From Algoriphagus aquaeductus (GTDB taxonomy: Bacteria > Bacteroidota > Bacteroidia > Cytophagales > Cyclobacteriaceae): a stretch of DNA of 64,000 nt. Location of the stretch: positions 47,586 to 111,585 of the forward strand of contig NZ_QKTX01000016.1 of the NCBI RefSeq assembly GCF_003253485.1. The letters run 5' to 3'. The stretch's first letter is position 1; the number at the start of each line of letters is the position of its first letter. This document shows positions 14,570 through 24,153 of this stretch, one piece after another. The position numbers were made by a program, and so were the translations under genes. A model generated the notes under the pieces. It saw only the letters and a list, made by a program, of their open reading frames with translations. It ran no database searches and was not told the DNA's origin.

Positions 14570-17500
14570 CTATCTTTTACCCAGCCTGACATCATACTTA
14601 TCCGGAGTACCCGTCATGCGGATATTCACAAACCGCACTTTCTTATCCCCCGCTCTGCTGATGATGGCATCTTCCTGATCGGGATCGACTTCGTTACGGT
14701 TTCTTCCACCAAACAAAGCCCGAAATCCCACTTGCGTCACCATCGACAGCGGCACACTGATCAGGTAATCCATCGTCATATCCAAACCCTGTTTGCCGGA
14801 CAATTCGATAAATCCCAACGAAGAACTGATGTCCATTTTGGGAATAAAGAGCGATCCGTCCTTAAGTTCGAACGTATTGCTTAGCGTATCAAACCTTACC
14901 CGATTCAGGTTCTTGTCTGAAAAATACGCCGACATCGCCTGCATGGGAGCAAAGTTGATCAAACTGCCATCATACACCCTGAGGTCCAGCTTGGCCTCCG
15001 ACTGATCCAAAATCGGCGTCAGATCCGGATAAACCTTGAATTTACTGCTGATGGTACCCGATATTCTCCCCTTCAGGTTCTCATTGATCAGGTAATCCTG
15101 ACCAAAATTCTCCACTTTGAAAAGCAACTTATCGATATCCAGTTTTTCCGCCTTCAGGTCAGAATAAAAGTAGATGTTGTTGGGATCCGAACCGTTGAAA
15201 TAGCCTTTCATCCCCAAACTCCCGTCCGCCACATGCATGGAAAGTGAATCCAGATACAGCATGTGTCCGGGGTCCGTGCGTGCATGCAAGGAGAGTTTTT
15301 CCAACCAATACGTATGATATTTCAATTTCCCGATCTCAGCCGCAAAGCTCATTTCCGAAAATGGAAGCTCAAAAATATTGAAGGACTCCTGATGATTGGT
15401 GTCTTGCTCAATACTCTTGAAGCCCAGCAAGGCATCCAAGTCCAAGGCCTTTGCCCGAAGGCGAAATTCATTTTTTCGCTCGCTACTATCCTTTTCCCTG
15501 CGATACAAAAGGTCCACTCTGAAGTCTGATTCCCCCATTTTCCCGCCAAAATCCCGCACACTCAGCCATCCGTTTTCCCAATTCACCCGGCCACTAAACG
15601 ACTCCAGCTTCAGCGGATGTAGGCTCAATTTTCCCTTGAACTGCTCCAGATTGAGATCCATGGATTGGAAGCCATTCTGATAGTTCAGATCTATCTTGGC
15701 TTTCAGACTAAGATTTTTCAGGGTCTCCTCCCGGTAGGACTCCGGCAGGTAATTTACCCCATCATAGGTCAGCAGATCGTTGATCCGAAGCTGATTGGAG
15801 ATCAGGTCGAGCGTAAAACTCGATTTCCCTGCCAATTCTTCCTGAAACCATTTTTGGTAGTTTTCCACCTTTCCGGTAAACAGAAAATCCGTCTGATCCA
15901 CCTCTCCCTTGAAGTCTCGGATGCTCAGGTCATTTTCCTCGATGAGCACATCCGCATGGAAATCATGAAACACATGGGGGAATTTCTCCAGCTTCATATA
16001 CAAGTCATCGATGAAAAAATTGCCTTTGGGTAGATAGTCAAACTTAAACAAATCCTTGGCGACGGCATCAAAGGAAAAATTAACGGAAAGATCCCGAACT
16101 ACTTCCATAGCGGAACTATCCCCCATCACATCCCTGAGATCAAAAAGGGTAGAATTCACATTCAGCTTGGCCATTACTGGCTTATCCAACTGATGAAAAA
16201 CTGCCGGAAAATCGGTCAAACTTCCCGACAAACTCAAATCCGAAGCCCCAATCCCCAAGTCAAATTGTTCGAGCTTTAAAGCCCCTTCCTGAAGGATGGC
16301 CCGTGCATTCATTTTTTTGATGGGCTGTGCCAAACCGGGCATGGAAAAGCTCAGATTGGAAAGAATCAACTCGCTCTGGATACTTTGCTTGAGCTGAATC
16401 AGATCGGCCTGCTCCATGGAGACATCCTGCAGCTCGTCAAAATCCATGGAAAGCTTAATCTCTCCCGAAATTCCCTCAAAGCCCTCCAAATCAAAAAACT
16501 CCCCCACAAAATCCAGGTCCAAATCTGCCAGCATGTTGATTTTGATGTAGGGATCTTCAAAGTTTTTGACGACCAAATTGGCCTGAAAATCCCCTTTTCC
16601 GGGCTTGGCCTTGAAATTTTGTAAATGAAACTCCGAGCTGCGGAGACTGCGCTCTGCTCCATTGGTGAAAAATCCCGTAAACTGAAGTTCATCCAGTTTT
16701 TGGGCATTGGAGGTCTTTTGGAAAAAGGCATCCTCACAGCCAAATTCCACGTTGATCGCAGGCATCTCGCCTTCCCCCACTTTTCCCAAGATTGAACCGC
16801 GAAAAAAAACATCCCCCTGATTTTGGTACTGCTTAAGCCCTTCGGCCACTTCCTTGGGCAAAAAAGCACCCAACAGATTGAAATCGGGTTTTCTCCCATC
16901 GATTTTCAAGTCCAAATCCATCCCACTATCCAGCAGCGCAACTTTTCCAACCAATTCAAAATCTGCCTCCTCGAGTTCCAAACTGGACTTGTTCACCAAA
17001 AGCTCTCGGATTTCACTGTCATAGGCCAGATCCAGCTTCAAGCCGGTTTTTTTCCGACTGAGAAAGGTCGGCTGCCCCTTGACAAGTACATCCAAATCCA
17101 TTCGGGTATCCAAGCCGACCCGATAAACCGAATCCCTTAAACTGATCGAGGCCGTAAGATCTTGGACCTGCAGGTCGGTCTCCAAGCTGTCGGCAAGGTC
17201 TAGGTACGAGGCAAAAAAATTATCCAATTGAAAGGAAGCCAAATTAAAGTCCATGGCCTCAGTAGCAAGCGTATCTGACTCAGTTACGCTTTCCAAAGCT
17301 TTCATCACATTGAGGCTTTGGTCTAAATCTTTGACTACATGAAGATAGCCACCGGAGACTTTGATTTTTTTGACCGTGTAGTCACTTTGGAGGAGGTTCC
17401 ACAGGTTGAAACCGAGGTAAAAATCATCCACCTGTGCGATCGGCGTACCCTCGGATTTGTCTTCATAGAGACGAACTCCACGCAAGTCGATAGAGAGGTA

Positions 17501-17692
17501 GGGGAAATTTTCAAACAACGCGGGCTCGGAGGAATCGATCTGGATTTCCCCATAAATTTTTTGGTTGAAGGCCTGCAAGGCGCGAGTCACCAAAACTCCC
17601 TGATTTTGATTGATGTAGAAAAAAAGGCCTGCAAACAGAAGCAATTGCAGCAATAGCAAACTGAGAAATAACCACGATTTCCTAAAACGCAC
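14570..17692 (-). CDS. AsmA-like envelope protein (1040 residues)
   Basis: One N-terminal membrane anchor (SWLFLSLLLLQLLLFAGLFF) precedes a long beta-rich body of alternating hydrophobic strands, as in AsmA/TamB/YhdP-type proteins that bridge the periplasm. Early motifs are IQIDSSEPALFENFPYLSID and VKKIKVSGGYLHVVKD. The C-terminal AsmA-type segment has GSLFIPKMDISSSLGFIELS and the final RMTGTPDKYDVRLGKR. Such proteins are implicated in moving phospholipid to, or keeping homeostasis of, the outer membrane. The gene is monocistronic and flanked by repeat-rich DNA. Confidence 0.85.
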   Translation of the reverse strand: MRFRKSWLFLSLLLLQLLLFAGLFFYINQNQGVLVTRALQAFNQKIYGEIQIDSSEPALFENFPYLSIDLRGVRLYEDKSEGTPIAQVDDFYLGFNLWNLLQSDYTVKKIKVSGGYLHVVKDLDQSLNVMKALESVTESDTLATEAMDFNLASFQLDNFFASYLDLADSLETDLQVQDLTASISLRDSVYRVGLDTRMDLDVLVKGQPTFLSRKKTGLKLDLAYDSEIRELLVNKSSLELEEADFELVGKVALLDSGMDLDLKIDGRKPDFNLLGAFLPKEVAEGLKQYQNQGDVFFRGSILGKVGEGEMPAINVEFGCEDAFFQKTSNAQKLDELQFTGFFTNGAERSLRSSEFHLQNFKAKPGKGDFQANLVVKNFEDPYIKINMLADLDLDFVGEFFDLEGFEGISGEIKLSMDFDELQDVSMEQADLIQLKQSIQSELILSNLSFSMPGLAQPIKKMNARAILQEGALKLEQFDLGIGASDLSLSGSLTDFPAVFHQLDKPVMAKLNVNSTLFDLRDVMGDSSAMEVVRDLSVNFSFDAVAKDLFKFDYLPKGNFFIDDLYMKLEKFPHVFHDFHADVLIEENDLSIRDFKGEVDQTDFLFTGKVENYQKWFQEELAGKSSFTLDLISNQLRINDLLTYDGVNYLPESYREETLKNLSLKAKIDLNYQNGFQSMDLNLEQFKGKLSLHPLKLESFSGRVNWENGWLSVRDFGGKMGESDFRVDLLYRREKDSSERKNEFRLRAKALDLDALLGFKSIEQDTNHQESFNIFELPFSEMSFAAEIGKLKYHTYWLEKLSLHARTDPGHMLYLDSLSMHVADGSLGMKGYFNGSDPNNIYFYSDLKAEKLDIDKLLFKVENFGQDYLINENLKGRISGTISSKFKVYPDLTPILDQSEAKLDLRVYDGSLINFAPMQAMSAYFSDKNLNRVRFDTLSNTFELKDGSLFIPKMDISSSLGFIELSGKQGLDMTMDYLISVPLSMVTQVGFRALFGGRNRNEVDPDQEDAIISRAGDKKVRFVNIRMTGTPDKYDVRLGKR

Positions 17693-17858
17693 GGGTGATA
17701 TTTTTAGGGTTTTGAAAAGAGAACCTAAGTTGGATGAGTAAAGTTATAACGGGAAAACTTTGGAGTTTGGACTAAAGAAGGAAAAAAGAATACGAAGGTT
17801 TTGAAAAAATGGAATTAGATGGGGGGTATTTCGAACGATGGATTTGGTAGAAAACAAT
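17693..17858. other. Intergenic flank of the AsmA-like gene
   Basis: This holds the upstream region of the AsmA-like gene and leads into a long repeat at 17859. I see no gene or clear promoter. Confidence 0.3.
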
Positions 17859-17979
17859 CTTCGCCCGCGCAATGCCTGCCTGTTGCAGACAGGTCCCCAC
17901 TCATGTTGATCGACGACCAAAATTTGGGATTAAACCCAATCCATTCTGGTTAGTTGAAATACTAACCGGAGCGAATAGA
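17859..17979 (+). repeat. ~120-bp direct repeat, copy upstream of hicAB
   Basis: It starts CTTCGCCCGCG and ends GGAGCGAATAG, and is nearly identical to 18738-18857 in the same orientation. Inside are CCTGTTGCAGACAGG (short inverted repeat), a central block GATCGACGACCAAAATTTGG, and GGTTAG...CTAACC that can form a hairpin. The two copies bracket the hicAB module. Confidence 0.75.
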
Positions 17980-18063
17980 GAGACGAAGTAGCTAAATCGG
18001 AATCAAAGGAAAAATTGACTCTAAACAATTTGATTTAGGTAGCTTTTTTGCTACTTTGGATTC

Positions 18064-18246
18064 ATGAAGGTAAAAGAGTTGTTAAAGTTGCTTCATAAAG
18101 ATGGCTGGGAACCCAAAACTCAGAAAGGAAGTCACTTGCAACTCATTCACCCAACCAAAAATGGCAAAATAACTGTTCCTGTCCATGGAGGGGATATCCC
18201 AATAGGAACCCTAAATGCAATCCTGAAACAGGCAGGCCTAAAGTAA
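18064..18246 (+). CDS. hicA: HicA mRNA interferase toxin
   Basis: A 60-residue HicA/YcfA-type toxin with a double-stranded-RNA-binding-like fold. It shows the N-terminal VKELLKLLHKDGW, the conserved KGSHLQLIHPTKNGKITVP with the catalytic-type His, and VHGGDIPIGTLNAILKQAGL. These toxins cleave mRNA and are neutralised by HicB. HicB follows 29 nt later. The module lies inside a pair of ~120-bp direct repeats. Confidence 0.92.
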   Translation: MKVKELLKLLHKDGWEPKTQKGSHLQLIHPTKNGKITVPVHGGDIPIGTLNAILKQAGLK

Positions 18247-18275
18247 TTTACAAAAGTCAACTAATCATTCGATTC

Positions 18276-18662
18276 ATGAAAACGATCAAAATCCCCCTGA
18301 CCATTGAAAAAGGCGAAAGAGAAATACTATGGGGACGAGTAGAATACAACCAAAATCTGTTAACTGATTTTGCCGGTAATGTCTCCGAACTCGAGCAAAA
18401 AATAAAAAATCTCTTATGGGAATTTGAAGAAGTACACCCTGAATCCGTAGAATTTGAACATCAATTTGACATCTCTGCTTTGTTCCAAAGGTTTAACTTT
18501 TTGAAAATCTCCACGATTGCCGAGCACGCCGGAATGAACCCGGGGCTGCTAAGACAATACGTCTCTGGTGCCAAAAATCCTTCCCTTGAACAAGCAAAAA
18601 AAATCGAGATCACCCTTCATAGATTGGCCGCAGAACTTCAAAAAGTGGCAATTGTCGTGTAA
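18276..18662 (+). CDS. hicB: HicB-family antitoxin with C-terminal HTH
   Basis: This 128-residue protein follows hicA. The N-terminal half (KIPLTIEKGEREILWGRVEY, then ELEQKIKNLL) takes the place of the HicB RNase H-like domain, and the C-terminal half has a helix-turn-helix (ISTIAEHAGMNPGLLRQYVS, NPSLEQAKKIEITLHRLA). It should bind HicA and repress the operon. The N-terminal half is more diverged than typical HicB, so the assignment relies partly on position. Confidence 0.83.
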   Translation: MKTIKIPLTIEKGEREILWGRVEYNQNLLTDFAGNVSELEQKIKNLLWEFEEVHPESVEFEHQFDISALFQRFNFLKISTIAEHAGMNPGLLRQYVSGAKNPSLEQAKKIEITLHRLAAELQKVAIVV

Positions 18663-18737
18663 AGATTTACGATCCCACTTAATCGCTAAGAACAAGCCAT
18701 TCACCGATAGCCTTTCGAAAATTCGAACAGGATATAA

Positions 18738-18857
18738 CTTCGCCCGCGTGAGTGCCTGCCTGTTGCAGACAGGTTCCCACTTACGTTGATCGACGACCAA
18801 AATTTGGGATTAAATCCAATCCATTCCGGTTAGGAGACACTAACCGGGTCGAATAGA
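18738..18857 (+). repeat. ~120-bp direct repeat, copy downstream of hicAB
   Basis: It is nearly identical to 17859-17979 (same order, same strand), with small substitutions such as GCGTGAGTGCC for GCGCAATGCC. It ends in CCGGTTAGGAGACACTAACC, an 8-bp perfect hairpin. Recombination between the two copies would delete hicAB cleanly. Confidence 0.75.
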
Positions 18858-18878
18858 AAATAGAAATCATCTCAAGCT

Positions 18879-20072
18879 TCATCCAAGTCCAAAACACTGC
18901 CTCGCAATCTCCAACTCTTCATTGGTAGGAATCACCAAAATCTGAACAGATGAATTCTCGGCTTGAATCGCACGAAGGCCGTTATTGGGCAATTTATTCT
19001 TGTCTGAATCGAGTCGGATCCCGAGAAAATCCATGTTTTCACACACAAGACTTCGGGTGAGTTGGTCATTTTCTCCCACTCCTCCGGTGAAGACGATCGC
19101 ATCCAGTCCATTCATCGCCGCAGCGAAGGAACCAATGTACTTTTTGATCCGATAGGCATAGAGCTGGTAAGCCAAGATGGCTTCGGACTGACCCTGATGG
19201 TATAGCTTGCTGATATCCCGCATATCGCTGAATCCGGTCAGACCTAGCATTCCGCTTTTCTTATTCAGCAGGTTATTTACCTCATCGAGGGAATAGCCAA
19301 GCTCACGCACCAGATAAAATATCACCGACTGATCAATATCCCCGGCTCGGGTTCCCATGATCAGCCCGTTCATCGGGCCCAATCCCATGCTGGTATCCAC
19401 GCATTTTCCTCCCTCTACTGCCGCCATGCTGCAGCCATTACCCAAGTGGATGGTAATGAGTTTGGCATCGGTTTTCTTCAAATACTCCCCGGCCCGCTCG
19501 CCCACATACTTGTGACTTGTGCCGTGGAATCCATAAGCCCGGATGCCCTTCTCAGTATACAATTCAATTGGAATCGCCATGCGATAGGCTTGGGCAGGCA
19601 TAGTTTGATGGAAAGCAGTATCAAAAACAGCAATCTGCTGAGCTTGGGGAAAGATACTTTCTGCCACTTCTATTCCCAGGTAATTGGCGGGATTGTGCAG
19701 GGGCGCCAAAGGAAAAAGGGCCTTGATTTTAGCCTTGATCTCGGGAGTGATGACTTGAGTGGAAGCGAACTTTTCACCTCCATGTACCACCCGATGCCCG
19801 ACCACTTCCACCTCGGATGGATCGGAAATCACTCCTACTTCCGCATCTGTAAGCAATTTGGCTACTTCCTTCAAACCTACCGAATGATGAGGAACCGGGA
19901 TTTCGAGCACTTTTTTCACTTCCCCCTGAGGCAAAAAGGACTTATGCTCCACTTTGGAACCTTCCAGTCCAATCCGATCCACCAGGCCCGAACAAAGGAC
20001 TTTTGCCTCTGGCATGGTGATGAGTTGGTACTTGATCGAGCTGCTGCCGGAGTTGATAACGAAGACGTTCAT
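18879..20072 (-). CDS. ackA: Acetate kinase
   Basis: This 397-residue enzyme interconverts acetyl phosphate + ADP and acetate + ATP. Family motifs are the N-terminal VINSGSSSIKYQL, VVHGGEKF, AFHQTMP, YGFHGTSHKYV, HLGNGCSMAAVEGG, DTSMGLGPMNGLIMGTRAGDID and FTGGVGEND. It lies 129 nt downstream of pta on the same strand, forming the usual Pta-AckA overflow/acetate pathway. Confidence 0.97.
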   Translation of the reverse strand: MNVFVINSGSSSIKYQLITMPEAKVLCSGLVDRIGLEGSKVEHKSFLPQGEVKKVLEIPVPHHSVGLKEVAKLLTDAEVGVISDPSEVEVVGHRVVHGGEKFASTQVITPEIKAKIKALFPLAPLHNPANYLGIEVAESIFPQAQQIAVFDTAFHQTMPAQAYRMAIPIELYTEKGIRAYGFHGTSHKYVGERAGEYLKKTDAKLITIHLGNGCSMAAVEGGKCVDTSMGLGPMNGLIMGTRAGDIDQSVIFYLVRELGYSLDEVNNLLNKKSGMLGLTGFSDMRDISKLYHQGQSEAILAYQLYAYRIKKYIGSFAAAMNGLDAIVFTGGVGENDQLTRSLVCENMDFLGIRLDSDKNKLPNNGLRAIQAENSSVQILVIPTNEELEIARQCFGLG

Positions 20073-20136
20073 GGTGTGTAGTTAGGAGGTTAGGAAGTGG
20101 GGAGTTGGGAGATTTGGGCGACGGAAAATTTTGGAG

Positions 20137-20192
20137 AATTATCAATTTTCAAGCTCAATTACCAATTGAACTTCCCTTGAAAATTGGTAATT
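20137..20192. repeat. 17-bp inverted repeat between pta and ackA
   Basis: AATTATCAATTTTCAAG (20137-20153) and CTTGAAAATTGGTAATT (20176-20192) are complementary with a single mismatch (G.U in RNA). The fold would lie in the pta-ackA mRNA between stop and start. There is no T-tract on the minus strand right after it. Confidence 0.5.
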
Positions 20193-20201
20193 GAAAATTG
20201 C

Positions 20202-22289
20202 TTATTGCTCTTGCGCTTGTATAGCCGTAATCACCACGGTATTGAACACGTCCACGACGGTGCAGCCACGGCTAAGATCATTGACGGGCTTATTCAGGCC
20301 TTGGAGCATCGGGCCGATGGCAATGGCCCCGGTTTCCCGCTGCACGGCTTTGTAGGTATTGTTTCCGGTATTAAGGTCCGGGAAGATCAACACGCTCGCC
20401 TGTCCTGCGACTTCGGACTTAGGCATTTTCTTTTTCCCCACTTCCGGATCGACAGCGGCATCATATTGTATGGGACCTTCGACCTTGAGGTCGGGACGGC
20501 GCTGCTTGACGAGTTCGGTCGCTTTTCGCACTTTTTCCACATCTTCCCCTTCTCCCGAGCTTCCCGATGAATAGGATAACATGGCAATTTTGGGATCTAT
20601 TCCCAGCATTTTCGCAGATTCGGCGGAAGAAATAGCGATATCCGCCAGCTGTTCCGAAGTTGGGTTTGGCACTACGGCACAGTCTCCAAAAACAGAAACC
20701 CGGTTAGGCAGACACATGAAAAATACCGAAGAGACCGTCGAGTTGCCCGGTTTGGTTTTCACAAACTGCAACGCCGGACGAATGGTATGTTGTGTAGTGT
20801 GCACCGCACCTGAAACCATCCCGTCTGCATGACCTTTGTACACCATCATGGTCCCAAAGTAAGACACATCATGCATCAGATCCCGGGCCATCTGTAGGGT
20901 AACCCCTTTGCTTTTTCGCAGTTCAAACAAGGTCAAGGCATAATCTTCCAATCTCGGTGAAGTGGCCGGATTTTCTACGAAAACTTTATCCAGGTCCAAT
21001 GACAGATTGAGCCGCTTGACGTGGGTTTCCATCATTTCCTTGCTTCCCAAAAGCGTCAAATCCACCACATTTTGGCGGACCAGCATATCGGCTGCCATCA
21101 GGATGCGATCCTCTTCACCTTCAGGTAAAACAATGTGTTTTCTGGCTCCTTTGGCCCGTTTGACCAATTGGTATTGGAACATACGGGGTGTCAAGGTTTC
21201 CGTGTGGAAAGCAGTCAATCGGTCTGTCAGGGCTGTTTCATCAACCCAGGCTTCAAAAAGCCGAATGGCCAAAGCTATTTTTTCCTTATCGCCAGCTGCA
21301 ATTCGTGCCCGAATCTGATTGACTTTAGTCACGACCATAAAGGTCCCCTCGTCCACCTGCAAAATCGGCACGATCGTCTCCAATCCCTCAATCAACTTGA
21401 CAATCGGCGGCTCTGGATGCATCCCTCCGGAAACAATAATTCCCGCCACTTTTCCAAAATTCCGGGACACATTGGCCTGCAAGGCACCGATGATGATGTC
21501 GCCGCGATCTCCTGGAGTCACCACCAGGGTATTTTGCCCGAGTCGGGTGAGAAAATTATGCAGCTGCATGGCGCCTACGATGGAATGATCCACGCGATTG
21601 GTAAGGAGATTTTCGCCAAAAAGCAGATTGGCTCCCAAAGACTCCATGATTTCAGCCATGGTTGGATTGCTGAGCTCCTCGTGAACCGGCATCGCAGAAA
21701 TCAGAATATCTTTCGGAAACAGCGCCCCCAACCGTCTGGACACGTCATCCATTTTGTCTTTGGCCACTTTATTCGCTACCAAGGTCAGGACCTGAACGCC
21801 CTCATTGGTAAATCCGTGCACCGAGGAGAGGGCCATATCCAAAATCTCCGATGGAGTGCGCTTTTCGCAATTGAGAATCAAGGCGACCGGAATGCCTAGG
21901 TTTTTGGCAATGGAAATATTCCCGTCAAATTCCACATTATTGACCTCCGTGAAATCCGTCCCCTCGACCACCACAAAATCAAAATTTTCCTGAAGCCGCT
22001 TAAACTGCTCGATAATGGTATCGATCAGGAAAGATTCATTGCCTTTGTTGATCTCCTTAAAGGCCTTTTTCCGGGTAAAGGCATACATTTCTTCATACCC
22101 TTGATTGAGATTGAAATGCTCTTTCAGAAGTTCAAGTCTTCGGTCTTTTTCCTTTTTGCTTCCGGAAATAATCGGCTTGAAATAGGCCAGTTTATCCGTT
22201 TTGGAAGCCAGAAGGTTCATTAATCCGAGGGCATAAATAGACTTTCCGGAAAAGGGCTCGGTGGTAGTGAGGTAGATCGCGTTATTCAT
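20202..22289 (-). CDS. pta: Phosphate acetyltransferase (long form)
   Basis: This 695-residue enzyme converts acetyl-CoA + Pi to acetyl phosphate. The N-terminal ~190 residues are a BioD-like P-loop domain (TTTEPFSGKSIYALGLMNLL; FDFVVVEGTDFTE). A DRTGG domain follows around 210-320 (NRVDHSIVGAMQLHNFL, VTPGDRGDIIIGA). The C-terminal PTA catalytic domain covers ~370-690 (VLPEGEEDRILMAADML, SAVHTTQHTIRPALQ, SGSSGEGEDVEKVRKATEL, LQGLNKPVNDLSRGCTVVD). The length and domain order match the long regulated Pta class. It forms an operon with ackA. Confidence 0.96.
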   Translation of the reverse strand: MNNAIYLTTTEPFSGKSIYALGLMNLLASKTDKLAYFKPIISGSKKEKDRRLELLKEHFNLNQGYEEMYAFTRKKAFKEINKGNESFLIDTIIEQFKRLQENFDFVVVEGTDFTEVNNVEFDGNISIAKNLGIPVALILNCEKRTPSEILDMALSSVHGFTNEGVQVLTLVANKVAKDKMDDVSRRLGALFPKDILISAMPVHEELSNPTMAEIMESLGANLLFGENLLTNRVDHSIVGAMQLHNFLTRLGQNTLVVTPGDRGDIIIGALQANVSRNFGKVAGIIVSGGMHPEPPIVKLIEGLETIVPILQVDEGTFMVVTKVNQIRARIAAGDKEKIALAIRLFEAWVDETALTDRLTAFHTETLTPRMFQYQLVKRAKGARKHIVLPEGEEDRILMAADMLVRQNVVDLTLLGSKEMMETHVKRLNLSLDLDKVFVENPATSPRLEDYALTLFELRKSKGVTLQMARDLMHDVSYFGTMMVYKGHADGMVSGAVHTTQHTIRPALQFVKTKPGNSTVSSVFFMCLPNRVSVFGDCAVVPNPTSEQLADIAISSAESAKMLGIDPKIAMLSYSSGSSGEGEDVEKVRKATELVKQRRPDLKVEGPIQYDAAVDPEVGKKKMPKSEVAGQASVLIFPDLNTGNNTYKAVQRETGAIAIGPMLQGLNKPVNDLSRGCTVVDVFNTVVITAIQAQEQ

Positions 22290-22670
22290 AGTTTGGCTAA
22301 AAATCCGATGTTTGACGGTTCAAAATAGGGAAATAATCCAAGCAATTTTCCTGATAAAACTCAGGTAATTCCCTCAATTTGGTCAGGTGGAATGTGGACT
22401 ATTCCATATCAACCTTTACCGGTTTTTTGATTGTCCAGCTTCTAGTGAAGAAGGAAATAACTGAAAAATAGCTACAGATGCACAGATGATTTTTTGGTAT
22501 TTCTGAGAAGCCTTTTCATTTTTCTGGCAAAGACGCAAAGACGCCAAGGGAAAAGCACTTGGCGCCTTTCTGGCTTTGCGTGAAACCTTTTTAAAAAATT
22601 CTTTTCAATGCCTAGCTTTCTTTGAAAGGCATTGTCTGAGTCAGGCCCTTTTGGCTATTTTTAGCCTTCT
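22290..22670. other. 381-bp intergenic region with palindromes
   Basis: The region separates divergent pta and a permease gene. At 22524-22585 ACGCAAAGACGCCAAG is followed by CTTGGCGCC and GGCTTTGCGT, an interrupted inverted repeat of a type common in these genomes. At ~22606-22634 CAATGCC and GGCATTG form a second one, and GGCTATTTTTAGCC at ~22651 a third, just before the permease ATG. No gene was found. Confidence 0.5.
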
Positions 22671-24152
22671 ATGTCCCACCATTCTCCTCACCTTTCCCGT
22701 CAACTCGGTCTTGTAGGATTGGCCGCCACAGGGATCTGCTCCATGATCGGTGCGTCCATCTACGTGGTGCCTTTTATGATTCAGCGAAATGTGCCCGGCA
22801 TTGGCCCCTACGTGCTCCCAGCCTTTCTTTTTGCAGCAATCCCGGCAATTTTTGCAGCGTTTGCCTATACCATTTTGGCTTCGGCCATGCCCCGAGCGGG
22901 TGGTTCTTATCTTTATGCCAGTCGGGCAATTCACCCTTTTTGGGGATTTGTGGCCAGCTTTTCCCAATGGTTTGGGCTCTCGATCGTGATCGGGGTAATC
23001 GCCTATGTGGTGGTTCCGTTTTTTCGGGATGTGGCTTGGGCCTTGGGTTGGGTGACCGTATCAAACCTCCTGGAATATGCCCCCATCCGAGTTGGACTTT
23101 CTTTAGTCTTCCTTTGGGGCTTTGCTTTTGTGAATATTCTGGGGATCAAGTCCTATGAAAAAACCCTGATTCCACTCATGATCCTGATGTTTGTACTCGG
23201 AGGCGTGGTGATCGTCGCGGGTTTGATCAATGACCAAAATGACTTCGCACAGGCTTTACTTGCCAAGGAAAATCGAAGCATTTCCGATACTGTTGCTACT
23301 TGGAATTGGAAGACCTTTCTTTCGGCTGCAGCGCTATTGTTCTCCAGCTTCATTGGGTTTGATGCCATAGCGCAGGCGGGTGGAGAAGCCAAAAATCCCA
23401 AGAAAAACCTCCCCCGTGCGATTTTCTTGGCCATTTTCGGAGTGGGACTTTTCTATTTCAGTTTTACCTATGCGGTGTATCACACCGTTCCCTGGCAGTT
23501 TGTGGCTGAAGAAGCGCTACAAAAAGACCTTTCCGCTGCGGGAGTTTTGAGCTATGTCTTGCCTCCGTGGATTGGTGTATTGATTTTGTTTGGAGCAGCT
23601 ATGGCCCTGCTCAACGACCTTCCGGCGATGATTCTTTCGGTTTCACGCCTGCTATTTTCTTGGAGTGAAGACGGAATTTTCCCCAAAAATCTATCCGCCA
23701 TCCATCCCAAATTTCAAACGCCATATCTCGCAATCATCACCTCTACCGTTGTCTCGACAGTCGGGGTTTTAGGAAGTCATTTTGCCGGTGATTTCTTTTT
23801 GGGGATCGACATTATGGTGACTTCCATGCTGGTCAATTTCCTGCTGATGTGTGTAGCTTTGGTACTTTTCAAGGGGAAAAATCCAGACTTGCATGGACAG
23901 ATTTCCATTTTCCATTCACCCGGCTTCCAGCAGTTGATTGGCTGGGGAGGAATTATCTTTCTGAGCCTTTTCCTGATTGTACACACGTCGAAAGATTTGC
24001 AGGCACAAGTCACCGCTTGGTACTTTCATTCTACCTTGATTTGGATTTTGGTGATGGGAGTGGCTTCGGCTTATTTTATTTTCCGATGGAAAAAACTCCA
24101 ATCCCAAGACCCACAGCTTTCTCAAAAATTCAAAACCCTACCCGAAAACTAA
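22671..24152 (+). CDS. APC-family amino acid permease
   Basis: This 493-residue transporter has about 12-14 hydrophobic segments and the TM1 signature GICSMIGASIYVVPF; a helix-breaking SSFIGFDAIAQAGGEAKNPK in TM6 is the usual substrate region, and VSRLLFSWSEDGIFPKNL is the TM8 loop. The following gene (aldo/keto reductase-RidA fusion) starts only 2 nt after its stop, so the two are co-transcribed and may handle the same nitrogen compound. The substrate is not predictable. Confidence 0.88.
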   Translation: MSHHSPHLSRQLGLVGLAATGICSMIGASIYVVPFMIQRNVPGIGPYVLPAFLFAAIPAIFAAFAYTILASAMPRAGGSYLYASRAIHPFWGFVASFSQWFGLSIVIGVIAYVVVPFFRDVAWALGWVTVSNLLEYAPIRVGLSLVFLWGFAFVNILGIKSYEKTLIPLMILMFVLGGVVIVAGLINDQNDFAQALLAKENRSISDTVATWNWKTFLSAAALLFSSFIGFDAIAQAGGEAKNPKKNLPRAIFLAIFGVGLFYFSFTYAVYHTVPWQFVAEEALQKDLSAAGVLSYVLPPWIGVLILFGAAMALLNDLPAMILSVSRLLFSWSEDGIFPKNLSAIHPKFQTPYLAIITSTVVSTVGVLGSHFAGDFFLGIDIMVTSMLVNFLLMCVALVLFKGKNPDLHGQISIFHSPGFQQLIGWGGIIFLSLFLIVHTSKDLQAQVTAWYFHSTLIWILVMGVASAYFIFRWKKLQSQDPQLSQKFKTLPEN

Positions 24153-24153
24153 G

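Noticed and set aside
17859..18857. Prophage or integrative element attachment sites flanking hicAB
   Set aside because: No integrase, recombinase or tRNA gene lies near; the repeats are longer than usual att cores and recur in shrunken form elsewhere.
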